64,000 nucleotides of DNA from Wuchereria bancrofti. Its lineage: Eukaryota > Nematoda > Chromadorea > Rhabditida > Onchocercidae. This document shows positions 1 through 11,141 of the stretch, in pieces. The stretch covers positions 6,200,495 to 6,264,494 of the forward strand of contig SSBO01000003.1 of NCBI GenBank assembly GCA_005281725.1, in the 5' to 3' direction. Position 1 is the first letter of the stretch, and each line of letters opens with the position of its first letter. The notes beneath the pieces are model-generated. The model saw nothing but the letters and a program-made list of their open reading frames with translations. It made no database searches and had not been told where the DNA came from. Position numbers and translations under genes: made by a program.

Positions 1-98
1 TGCTAGCAATTTCAATAGTGAGTTATCGTTCAAAAATATTTTTCCAAAATCCAGGTCGCAAATTTTATTTTTGAAATTATTGGTCTAGATTTTTTTAG

Positions 99-679
99 AA
101 ACTTTTTTTAAAAAACGAGCGATTAGCGATCTTTTCAATGAGCGAACAAATTATTTCATTCTAGAACATTCTACGAAGCAATATGAGAAGTTAAATCATG
201 TGTTGCAAGATGAAAAAGGGCAAGAGAAGACCAGTTCGAGCATTGCATACGATTTTTGTGGTAAACGAAAAAAGCGATCACATGAGAAAAAACGATCAGG
301 ATCGAATAAATGCGAAGAGCAACAACGTCATCATATACTGTCAACGTATACATCACCAGATGGATCACTTGACCGTGATCAACGACGACATTTGAGCTCT
401 CCTAGGTCATATAATTTTCATGTATCAGATCTGAATACGAAATTAAAAGCTGCAAAAGACATGACATCTATGTCAAATCGCAAAGTGGCAGACCGACGTA
501 CAGCAATAAATAATCTTGGGAATCGATTCGAATACCGAAGTCCTTCTGAAGAGTATCGTAGGGAATCAGTCAGGTCACCGGTATATTATGGACGAGCCGA
601 CGAAGGTTCTTATCGAGAACACCAGAATCATTCACCGAGACCGAGTCGAATAAGAAGAAGCGTTGAACGAAAACTATAA
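99..679 (+). CDS. 3' terminal exon of an unrecognised basic, partly coiled-coil protein (partial)
   Basis: An open frame runs from a TTTTTTAG acceptor at 97-98 to a TAA at 677-679, about 193 codons. The frame is closed just upstream by a TAG at 86-88, so this reads as the last exon of a gene that begins outside the window. The first 40 residues are charged and look helical (NERTNYFILEHSTKQYEKL). The rest is rich in Arg, Ser, Lys and His, with RS/SP clusters such as YRSPSEEYRRESVRSP and SPRPSRIRRSVERKL near the C terminus, typical of a disordered, phosphorylated tail. I do not recognise the family. The intron phase at 99 needs two bases carried from the missing upstream exon plus none, or one, depending on the true acceptor, so the first codon is uncertain. 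Coding is likely because the frame is long in AT-rich DNA and uses mixed codons. Confidence 0.6.
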
Positions 680-748
680 CTACTTAATTTCATGTAGGAA
701 TCGATGACATTATTACGCAGATAGTGAATCAGTGCGTTGCTTAAATAC

Positions 749-824
749 GTAAATAGTATATCAACAGTATCCGGCGAAATCTGTAGGTAAATAGTATATC
801 AACAGTATCCGGCGAGATCTGTAG
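749..824. repeat. 38-bp tandem duplication
   Basis: Two adjacent copies of a 38-base unit (749-786 and 787-824), each starting GTAAATAGTATATCAACAGT and containing CCGGCGA. They differ at one position (AAATC against AGATC). The near identity suggests a recent duplication, about 70 bp after the stop codon of the upstream gene and so possibly in its 3' UTR. Confidence 0.9.
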
Positions 825-1612
825 GTGTTGCTTCCTTTTTCTTCATTACTTTAATCTTTTACCTCATAATCGTCAACATTTCATTTGTATCTATCATATT
901 TTTTCTTTTATGTTTGATTTGATTCATTTACGCATTTTCATAATTTAAAACTACTCGTTTTTTCAATTGTTTTTCTTCATTTTTTATTTTCATGTTCACT
1001 TACTGTTCCGTTGTATTACTGTCATTTATTCTGATTTGCCCAGTATAAAGAGAATTTGGAATACGGGATTTACGAATTTACAGAATGTACTACCTGAATT
1101 GCGGGAAAATATGAGTGATCTTTCTTGGAATATTGAAGCATCATGTTTAGTTTGATTAATGTCCTAAATCACAAATTGCTCAATTTATCCTAAATTTATC
1201 ACATTTCTTATGAGGTTTAAACTATTCTACGTGAATTGCAGAAGTTAAATTCAGATCGATGAATATTCACATTGGTTTATTAATTTTGTCTTTTATATGT
1301 TCATTTCTTTGTTAACATTCAAAACTATTTCTCCGTTATTCTCCGTTATCAAAACTATATATTATCCTACGATATGTGAAATGTAACATGTTCGTCAAAT
1401 GTCCATTATGTCTATTTAAATATTTCTTGCATTATTAAGTTTTCTAACTGATATTTCATTTACTGCAGAATAAATTTATAATCAAGTTTTTCCGGTTCCA
1501 GAAATATGATTGAACGGATCAATCACCCATTATGATTGTTTAAATGAAAGCTTTCAGTACTAAAGAATTGATATTTGAAATGAATTTACCACAAAAAGTA
1601 ATGAATCATATG

Positions 1613-1800
1613 GACGATCACGTAAATTATTTGGCGGGACATTTCTGAAGCACGTTTGGTAAACATACAACGATGTAGCAGAAAAAGTAGTTAGACGACC
1701 ACGTAAATTATTTGGCGAAACACGTGTGATAAAAATATAAACGATGTAGCAAAATTAGTAGTCAGACGATCACGTAAGATTATTTGATGGTACAATTGTT
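1613..1800. repeat. Three diverged tandem copies of a 71-81 bp unit
   Basis: Copies start at about 1613, 1694 and 1765 with GACGAYCACGTAARATTATTTG, and are linked by ACGATGTAGCARAAWWAGTAGT segments. The spacing is 81 and then 71 bases. This is a small degenerate minisatellite in intergenic DNA. No coding role is seen. Confidence 0.8.
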
Positions 1801-2908
1801 GAGTATATACCAAAATTGTTGAAATCAATTGCAGTATGTCATAACTTTATAGTTTATTCAATTAAAAAAAAAAATTTACAAAAAAAAGCTAGCACATAAA
1901 CGCTTCTCTCAAGTATAGTATTGCTAAAAAACATAGAAATTTCAAAATAGTCATGCAAAAATTTAATAATTTCAATACAATGCGAAATTAATCAATATTG
2001 ATATGTGATAATGAATTAATATGTTTCAAAAAAATTATGATAAAAATTACATATGTTATACATAGCAATTTATATATAACAAAATCATTGACAAAACCAC
2101 TGATTTTAATAAGATTACCTATCTTGTATTTTAATTTTTCACGTGACACGTACGTTATTCATTTGTTTCATTATAATTGATAAACATATATAATTGTTAT
2201 GAACGCGTGGGAAATTAGTATCCATTGTTGAAAATGAGAGATGTATGAATGATATTAATGTAGTGAAGAAAAAAGAACGAAGCGAGTGTATTCACTGAGT
2301 GAATGCATTTTTTTCATTTCACATGTATGTAATTCTTATATTCTAATATATATTGCAAAACATTTTTATTTTTGTATTTTTTATTTGATGAAAATTTGTC
2401 ACCAATTTGTTGATTATAGATATTCGTGTTTTAATTTACATATAGATAGAAAAACAAATTTATAAAATTAGCTGAAAATTATGGAAAAAAATAATATTAA
2501 GCATATCTATTTGGCATTTTTCTTCTTTCATTTCAATTATTTCAAATAATTAGTAGAAAGAAAATTACAAATAGTAATCAAATAGTTTAAAATAGTTAGA
2601 AATTAAGCAGCAATTATATGCATTATTGTAAAAATTATCACAATGAATAATTATTGTTAGTTTGTAATTGTGGTAAAACAAATTCTTATCGATATGTACT
2701 AATTTGAAATAAAATGGGATAAAGTGAGATATAGATCAGGTAAAAATCATTTTTTTAAAAAACAATTTTCTTCATGATTTTAAAACATTTTAAAATTTCC
2801 GAAAAAAAAATGTTTCTTTTTCTAGGAATTAGTCTAAAAATCGTTTCCTTTGTTACAATTGCAAGAATTGCATAAATTTCCCACCAAAACGAATATTTTT
2901 GCACAATA

Positions 2909-5338
2909 ATGGTTAGTTTATTTATAATTGTTGAAAAATATCAATCGTTTAAATTTTTGAATAATCATGTCTAATTAATAATATCTTTGTATGGTACTCT
3001 TTCTTTTTTTGTCAACCTATTTGATTGAATAATGATTATTTTCTATGACAATAAGAAGAAAATTCCAAATTCTAAATAATGCTTGTATGATGTTGTATGT
3101 TTCTATTATTAATCTATATCTAGTAGAGAATTTTTAAATATTACTTTAGATTTTTCGATTTCTTTTTAATTTTTAAAATAATTAGAAATTAAGCAATATG
3201 TATTGTCTGTTGTTGGACTGTTGCCGGTAATTTGTTTTAAAATTTAGAAATTTCATATTTTATTGATGATGTGAAATTATAAGTTTATTTAGAAATATGT
3301 TTTTACACGAATAATACTATCATATGTTAATAGATTTCATGTTTAGGCATCGAGAAAGAAAGGTTTAACAGCTGATGAGAAACGATCTCGAATGTTGGAA
3401 TTATTTTATGAAAGTAACGAATTTTTTCAGGTTTTTTTTTTTTTATAAGATAGGCTTATTATGAGAAGTATTGAAGCTCGTTATTATTCGTTATTCTGAT
3501 AGAATTTTTTTAAGCCAAAAAAACTATGGGAATAATGATTTAAAGCGTTTGTTTCTACTTTAGTATGACACTTTATGTTTTTAAAAGAGTAAAAAAGCGA
3601 ATTTTATAAGAATACACGTAAAACGATTCAAAATTTTGTCAAGCAAATATATTGTTCCTTTTAAAACATAAAATATTATCAAATAAAGTTATTTACAAAA
3701 CTTTATGGAATTTAAAGTTGTTCGTTTATTTATTTATTTTTAAAAAAGTTTAGATGAAAGATCTTGAAAAAATTGCTCCAAAAAAGAAAGGAATTGTTCC
3801 GCAGTCGGTGAAAGAGGTAACACAACTGTTGGTTGATGAAGGTTTGGTTGAGTGCGAAAAGATTGGTACTTTTGTTTGCTACTGGGCATTTCCATCACAA
3901 GCAATGATTATAGTAAAAAAAAATTTTTTTTTCTTGGTTCTTCAAATATAAAGAAAATTTATTTTTGTGTGTGTGTTTTTTTTTGCTTGATTTTGAACTG
4001 AATTCATTAAAAAATTGATGATTTGATTTTGGATTGAATTCATTAAAAAAGTCTAATTATCAGGATGAGAAGCTTGTATATTTCAAGCAATACCTTTATA
4101 TTTCAAGATATTATAGAATATATTTGTACAAATTTACACAAAAATAAATCAACGACAATCCAAGGTGAAATAAGAGAAATAACACAGATTAAGCAAATTT
4201 GTGATAAAAAACAAATATCATTAGATATACTACTATATTATCAAATTACTATAATATCTAAGTTATTGCTTGGAATATTTAGTAGTTGATGGTTATTTTA
4301 ATGATGCAAAAAGTTTATATGTGCATAATAAGTCATATATCATCAAGGATATACATTTGTTTATTTTTGTTCAATTTCTTCCAAGATACTTTCGATATTT
4401 TCTTCAACAAACAAGAAAGTTAATATTATGGTTATTTTTTTATGTTTTCATTTTTAGCGCAAAAAGCAGTCGCAAGAATTAGATGAAAAGATTTACAGTT
4501 TGGAAACAAAATTGCAAGAATTGAAAGCTGATGCTGCGGTAGTAAAAAAAGGAAAGGAAGTTAGTTTTCAGAATGTTTTTATTATATGGCTTCCAGCATA
4601 ATGATTGATCAGATTTTAATTGATTGCTTTATAGGCTAGCAAAATGAGTTTATAGAAATGAATAAATAATTTTATCCAGAGCATTATAAATTTAGCATCA
4701 AGAAGTATTGTATTAATTGAGCTATTTCGATGATTTTTGAAAAATCATAGCACCAGATTATTATGTTAGTAGTATGAAAAAAATTTCTGTAAATTATTTC
4801 TCTATTTCATTTCTTCAAGAGGGCAATTTTTTACAGGCAACTGTGGAGCGAGAAAAGTTACAGTTGCAAATTAATGAATTGCAAACGAAGCATGAAACAT
4901 TAATGAAAAAATTGGAAAAACTAAATGAGGAAGGTCCTGAAGCTATTGCACGACTTGAAAGTGAGACAACTAAAATTCGTGATAAAGCAAATCGTTGGAC
5001 TGGTGAGATTTTCCTCATTTTCATTCTTCAGTTGATTACTTCTTGGATTCAGGAAAATAATTTTTTCAATTCAGGAAATGAAAATTTTTTGTTATTGATT
5101 TATTTAGCAAAACATATGAAAGTTGTAACGAAGTTTTTGAAAAGCAGTCGAATTTTTGATTTTTTTTTGCAAAATCTTTAAAAAAGAAAAATGGGAGAAA
5201 AATGAAGGTGCAATTTTTGCCGTTGTTTTAGATAACATATTTGCGGCGAAAAAATGGTGTAAAAAGAAGTTTAATATAGAAGAAAAAGTATTGAATGCGC
5301 AATTTGAAATACCGTCAGAACTTGATTATTTGGATTGA
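2909..5338 (+). CDS. mnd1: MND1, meiotic nuclear division protein 1 homolog
   Basis: Five exons are clear: 3347-3430, 3754-3912, 4458-4559, 4837-5002 and 5232-5338 (TGA at the end). The first codon probably sits in a tiny upstream exon ending in ATG. The best donor is ATG|GTTAGT at 2909-2911, with ATG|GTACTC at 2991 as an alternative. The spliced product is about 206 residues, the usual length of MND1. The N terminus (SRKKGLTADEKRSRMLELF, then MKDLEKIAPKKKGIVPQSVK and YWAFPSQ) is the MND1 winged-helix region. A coiled coil follows at about residues 75-165, and the end is the family signature KANRWTDNIFAAKKWCKKKF and FEIPSELDYLD. In other eukaryotes MND1 forms a heterodimer with HOP2 that stimulates DMC1/RAD51 strand exchange in meiotic prophase nuclei. 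All internal junction phases agree. Only the placement of the start codon is uncertain. Confidence 0.93.
3518..3645 (+). repeat. Dispersed repeat, copy 1 (MND1 intron)
   Basis: About 125 bp beginning AACTATGGGAATAATGATTT and continuing through TAAAGCGTTTGTTTCTACTT. It matches a second copy at about 9836-9955 in an intron of the p53-family gene, in the same orientation and with scattered mismatches and small indels. This pattern fits copies of an unnamed interspersed element. Confidence 0.75.
3987..4050. repeat. 36-bp tandem duplication inside an MND1 intron
   Basis: TTGATTTTGAACTGAATTCA at 3987 is repeated as TTGATTTTGGATTGAATTCA at 4023, both followed by TTAAAAAA. It lies in the intron between the third and fourth MND1 exons and has no evident function. 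Confidence 0.75.
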
Positions 5339-6776
5339 AGTTTTAAGCAGTTTCATAATTTGTTTACTGTTTACGGATAATCTATCTTACAGTTGGTTTA
5401 AACAGCTTGATTTTTTTTTTCGAACTCAAAATTTGGAATTCATGCTTATTAGTCCTTCTCTCTCATTTTCTTTTCTTTAAGTCCGTAGATTGCGTCTGAT
5501 CCTAGTCGTCATGAAAGTATTTTAATCTTTAGTTTCTTTTGTAAATTACAATTCTTACCAACTGTATCTCATTTTACATATTCAGCTCACATATTTGCTA
5601 TAAAAAACAAAATTAATAGTGCTGGATATCATGCGAAGGTACAAAAAATGAAATATTAAACTACAGAAATTTTAAACAAACCATGAAGTGTATGCTTTTT
5701 TGTTGCTGCTTAATTAGCTTATTCATTTCTACATTGATTCCATCATCAGAAAGGATAGCTAACCGTTCAATCTTTTAAAGATAGCATTTCGGATCGTACC
5801 TTTTTGAAATATCTGAATTTAATTACATCAGACTGTTTCATTTGATGCTTTCTACTTGGATAGTTTGTTGCGCAAATTTATTGATAATCAGATTAAAATG
5901 GTAGGTTTACCTTAGTTATGAAAGTTATGAAAATATATTCTCAATAAGACTAGAAAATTTCCCTTTCATTATTCACATAGGAAGGGGAGGAGGTCTTTTT
6001 TTCTTTTTTGTGATATATCAAATTTATTGAATAAATGAAATAAGTAAAGTATTTGGATGAAATGCTTGTGAAATGATAAGATAAAATTAATGCTACAAAT
6101 GATAAATGAAGTAAGCCTAAGCTACTGAATTATTAGATATTGTGCATATGACTTTATGAATACTGTCACAGTATTGTTCTGTAAATTAATTAAAATAAAT
6201 TTTATGAATCTTTTTAAATTGCTAACATCTATTTTATGTTATAAAAAAAGGATGCAATTATTAAATTATGCTTCGTGCTAATGTGATTTCTGAAATTTGT
6301 AATTCCAAATTTCTCTACTAAATTAATTTATGATGTTCTCATTTAACCGTCAATTTTAAGAGTAATTATCATGAAATATATGTGTTCTGTGTTACATTTG
6401 CTGTACTTTAGTGTTTTACTAGTTAAGTAAAGTGTACAACTATTTATTTCATATTAAATAACATTTCCGATATTATTTTGTTCGTTTTTACACATTTAAA
6501 GTTCACGAATTGCTGTTAATTGTTAATGGTTAATTATAATGTCATGGAATAATTAATCTATATGAAACACATTGTTTTTTTTCTAATTCTGGATAAACAT
6601 TTTGTTATATTTATTTGTTTGCTTATCAGATTTTTGAGTTATATTTACTCAAATGGAGTTATATGAAATAAAATTTTTTGCGAAATTTAACATTTAATAA
6701 TGGGGAAATATTAATAATAACTAATAGAATTTTAACTAAATTTTCAATTTCTGAAATGAAAATATTCAAAATTTTT
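5339..6776. other. Intergenic region between MND1 and the p53-family gene
   Basis: About 1.4 kb of AT-rich DNA. It should hold the MND1 3' UTR and the promoter of the next gene. No coding exon is recognisable. The gap is too long for a typical nematode operon. AATAAA occurs at 6030-6035 but is far from the MND1 stop. Confidence 0.55.
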
Positions 6777-6778
6777 AG
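6777..6778 (+). promoter_or_regulatory. Probable trans-splice acceptor of the p53-family gene
   Basis: AATTTTTAG followed 10 bases later by the start ATG at 6789. This spacing and consensus are typical of spliced-leader addition sites in nematodes. It supports the chosen start codon. The addition itself is inferred. Confidence 0.6.
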
Positions 6779-6788
6779 GATAGTAAAA

Positions 6789-9700
6789 ATGGATGATGAA
6801 GGACAACGTGCGGCAGCAACAATCGAATCATTATCAATTTGCCGTGGTGCTTCTGAACAAGTCTTTGAAACTCCATCATTGGTTGACTTTCAGCAATCAA
6901 CTGATCATGATCTTCGGAATAAGTTCGATTTGACATCGTTTATAAGAACAAACAATCATCATTTAAAGATTATTATTTCAAATATTATTCTACGTTCATT
7001 GCTATTTTAGTACCAATTACGACAACAATAGTGAGGATGCATTTATTGACATGAATGATGATATATTAACGGTACGTATTTATCAGAAGAACTGTTTTTC
7101 TTTTTGTCTCCTCCAAGATTATAATTTTATTTCGTCTATGAAGGATAGCTTAATATATTATTTTCATTTGCTCTTATTTCAAAAGTTCATTTTTTTCAAA
7201 AGTTAAAAAAAGTTTATTTTACGTTAAATACTCGTCAGTAAAGTGTTCGCAACTTTTTGATAATGATAACAAGTGATAAGTTCTCATTTTTATTTTATAC
7301 TTCACTAATGCTATATTCTAAATTTTTCGGCATTGAATAATTAATTCCTTTTGTTTACTAGCTGTGATGAATAAGAAATTATGAAGAGAGAATTTTACAA
7401 TAGTTTATAGCAATAGACACGAAATTATCACTGCAAATAAGTGTCTATTGGAGAAAATAACTATTATTGAAGATATTTTAGTTTAATATATTACCAGTAA
7501 ATTTTGAGCGGACAACAAGTGAGAATTTCGCTGACATTATATTATCACAACTTGATAACAGAAATGTAAGTAATTTAGTTGTTATGCAGTGAACTATATG
7601 TCATACATCAGTTATCAGTTACATATTCACATATCTATTTGAATATTTAATTTAGGCGAATTTTCCTGGTGATACTGATGCATTAAATGAAATAAATACT
7701 GAACCATTGGAGTTAGTTCCGCTTTCAGCTATCAGGTTTTTAAATTTCTTTTTTTATTTTTCCTTGCATTTATTACAAAAAATAAAAATAAATTAAATAA
7801 AAACTTCTACACAAAGCCATAAGTTATTTATAACATGCAATAAAACGAAATTATTGTTTATTCAGATCGGAAGCTACTGCACTTCAATTAGAATTTGATG
7901 TGACAGTGGAAGGAGGTCGTCAAAGTGCTTATATCGTAAGTTTTTAAACTTTTATTCTTTCTCCACTATTTGAAATATTTTCATCATTCTTAAGTTGATA
8001 TTTTTTTGTTCAGTGAAACATATCTGCTTAATAGTATTGCAAATACATGCTTCGCATGTTTTGTATTTGGTTGTGGAAAAAGGTTTATTGCACCAACTAT
8101 TATATCGTTCATTTTAATTTGTTCATTTGATTAGGTTGTCAAAAATAGATAGCTTAATTATTTTTGTAGTTTCGAAATTAAAAAAATAACGAAGTATTTA
8201 TTTGATTATTAGAAACTTGCATTTTTATTCATTTTGGAATATAAGAAAAATTGAGAACTCCGAGTGTCTAATTGAACATAATTCGTAATTTCTTTTCCAT
8301 TTCCCCCTAAAAAATACTTTTTTTTTAGTTAAAAGGTCGCTCACTTTTTGCGAAGATGAATACCAATGTCGTATTTGTAGTGAATTGTCCTGTTCCTCCT
8401 CCACCAAAATCATTTGTCCGGATTTGTGCTATCTATTCGGATAATATTTATGCTAATGTTCCGGTTCGTCGATGTGATTATCATCGTTTACGAGATAGTG
8501 AGTAATTTTCGTTGGAAATGTTCAATTAAGTTAGAAAAGTACAAATTAAAATTTTCATTTGGGTTAACTTTATAAACCCAGAAATATCCCTAGTAGCGAA
8601 GTATAAATTTAAATTTAAATTCAGATCAGCTCTGTAAACCCACAAATAATCCTAGTTAGTGCGGAGTTTTTTCCTATTCGTTAAAGTTTTTTGAAACGAA
8701 AAGTAAATATCTTTTATCATAACTCCAATAATATATATCATCACTTCAAGAAATATTTTATGAAATTTTTACAGGGAATTATGAAGAGCACTTCTTAATT
8801 GTAACCAATAATTCTAAAGCACAACATTTGACAGAAAAAGTAGAAGGTGAAGAAGGTTTTCGATCATTTGCAATTGTACCTTTCGATGCACTTCATGCAA
8901 ATAGATGCTTAATGCTGCAATTTCGATGCTATTCATCTTGTGCTGGTGGTATCAATCGACGACAAGTGGTATTATGTTTTTCTTTGGAAAATGGGTAAAT
9001 TTTTGTTTTAATTTTAAATATACTAAATAATTCGTTTTCGTAGGAATAACATCAAAAAATTTTTTACATGCTTGTTTTTCATGCATTTTTTTGACATTTT
9101 GCATGTGAAAAATTTGCATGCGTGAAATAAAATTTTAATATAAACTTAGATTTTAGTGGTAACCTACTTGGAGACAGTAAAATGCATCTAAAAGTGTGTT
9201 CACTTCCAAGTCGAGATGCAAATTTGGACGTTAATAATATGCCACGTATGCTTTCATTTTTAATGTTTAAAAAAAAACTTGGTTTTAATTCAGAAAGGAA
9301 ATAAGAAGTGAGAACAAAAATGTACTCATGTATAGCATATTTCAATTTTTAACTGTAATATTTGAAGTAAAATATTAACTTTGATTAGTACAAGTAAAAT
9401 ATAAACTTTGATTTTTTTGATTAGTACAGTTTATGGCTAAAATAGTTCTTCCTTTTTTTTGACATTTGTTGACAATTGATTGATTGGCTTAGTGGACACA
9501 TGCATATTTGTGCATTTTTGAAATCAGCTGACTTAAACTCTGATATTTGTGTAGCATTATGATCAAAGAAAAAAAAATTCACAATTATGTTATTTGAATA
9601 ATACTATAAATCATAAACTTATTGATATTTTGCATTAAAATTTGTGATTTTGCTTAAATTAGGAATTAAAATTTTGTGTAAATTGAGGAAAAAATAAAAA

Positions 9701-11141
9701 ATTTTTCTGTACTATTTAGGTTGAAGAAATATTTCTAGAAATTGTTTATTTAAGATTAGATTAATAATAGTTTCAAATTTGAATTATCGATGATAGGTTG
9801 TTTATGTAGACTTATGCTAAGCAACTCAAGAATTTGTAAAACTATAGGGATAATGATTTAAAGCGTTTGTTTACACTTTAGTATGGCATTTTATATTTTA
9901 AAAGAATGAAAAAAGCAAATTTTACAATATTCATAAAGCAATCCAAAAATTTTTGGATTATAAATTTTGTTTTTTAGTTTGACATTTTATGTTTTTTAAT
10001 AAAATTAAATTGTCAATTTAATTTTTTGTTTAGGAATGCAGTAGTTGAAATAGAAGTTGAAATTAAACAGAAGTACAATAGCCGAAGTTGAATAGCTATA
10101 GTGGAAGATGTTCAGTGATTGATTAAGTGAACTATATTTGATTATAGATTTTTCCATTATATTTAGGTAACAGACGTCCGGCTGCCAAACATTATCCGGC
10201 AGTTGCAGAAGTTGTTTCCGTTTCAGCAAAGAATACACCGGAACAACCTTGGGATGATGATGATACAGTTTACTCATTAGAGGTTGAATTTGTTATGATT
10301 AAATATGTCAACAAAATAAAAATTGAAAATTTTTGTGTAAAATTTAAATTCCAGATTCGTGGAAGGCATTTGTACAAAATAGTTTGTGCTATCGTTGGTA
10401 ATTTTGAATTAACGAGAAATTTGCTGAAGGATAAAAATCAAAGGAGTGACAGAGAAATGTTGACGGTGAGCGATAGTTCAGGTTCGCTATCGCAAAATAC
10501 TCCTATTGATTCGTAAGTTGCAATTGTTTAGCCTTTTTTCTCCCTATTTTTCTCTTGGTCGAAGCATTTTTGTCAATTTATGGATTTTTCAATTTTTCTA
10601 GGTTTGCAGTTTTTCTGATTTCCTTAGCATTCTTTTCGACTACGAAGTGACATTGATTTTAATTTCAAGATAAGCCTATTTGGCTTATATTATTGCAGGT
10701 GGCTGAATACACTGGAATTATCAAAATATAAGCACTTATTTGCGGATCGATCATTATATGTAATTGCTGATCTGGATGGAATTGTCAATAAAATGGTTTC
10801 TTTCTTTCATAAATTAATTCTTAATTTTGCTTTAAAAATAAGAAAAGTAGTAGATTCAGATGTTCTTTAATTTATAAATTGAACAGTTTTATGAGTAGAG
10901 AAAAAAATGAAAAATATAATTGTTCTGCATTCATGAAGCAAAATTAAATCTTGTCAAGTTTTAGTATCTATTATCGATAGGTGTTACGGAAGAAGATGCG
11001 ATAAAAATGTTAAATTCATATTTATCTTGGTTTAACATTTTCAATGCTCAGCGGTTGAGCAGTTTGTCATCCGAAGGTTCTACGATTCGAGTGCAAAGAA
11101 CCCGTGTAAGTGGTTCCATTCGGGCATCTCATGCGAAGTAA
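6789..11141 (+). CDS. cep-1: p53-family transcription factor (CEP-1/p63-like) with tetramerisation and SAM domains
   Basis: Twelve exons: 6789-6937, 7011-7071, 7509-7565, 7656-7735, 7866-7935, 8329-8497, 8775-8994, 9157-9245, 10167-10282, 10355-10512, 10699-10795 and 10965-11141 (TAA), giving about 480 residues. The first donor could instead be at 6922. The N terminus is acidic. Residues 140-300 are the p53 DNA-binding domain, with zinc ligands Cys188, His191 (RRCDYH), Cys247 and Cys251 (CYSSCAGGINRR), the Arg248 equivalent at 257, and GNLLGDSKMHLKVCSLPSRD at its end. The human Arg273 position is Lys281. VYSLEIRGRHLYKI (about 332-345) matches the p53 tetramerisation motif. Residues 390-455 (WLNTLELSKYKHLFADRSL, GVTEEDAIKML) form a SAM domain, as in p63/p73 and CEP-1. 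The family binds DNA as oligomers in the nucleus and drives germline apoptosis and stress responses. All phases agree. Confidence 0.93.
8536..8662. repeat. Degenerate tandem pair of about 63 bp in a p53-family intron
   Basis: AAGTACAAATTAAAATTTTC at about 8536 and AAGTATAAATTTAAATTTAA at about 8600 both lead to TAAACCCA-AAATA-TCCTAGT-GCG. This looks like an old tandem duplication in the intron after the exon ending at 8497. Confidence 0.55.
9836..9955 (+). repeat. Dispersed repeat, copy 2 (p53-family intron)
   Basis: Starts AACTATAGGGATAATGATTT and continues TAAAGCGTTTGTTTACACTT. It is clearly related to the copy at 3518-3645. It lies in the long intron between 9245 and 10167. Confidence 0.75.

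Larger units (their letters stand above)
680..2908. other. Intergenic region between the first gene and MND1
   Basis: I see no gene in these 2.2 kb. The sequence is AT-rich with only short random frames. It holds a 38-bp tandem duplication (749-824) and three diverged copies of a 70-80 bp unit (1613-1800), listed separately. The MND1 promoter should lie near its right end. Confidence 0.6.
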
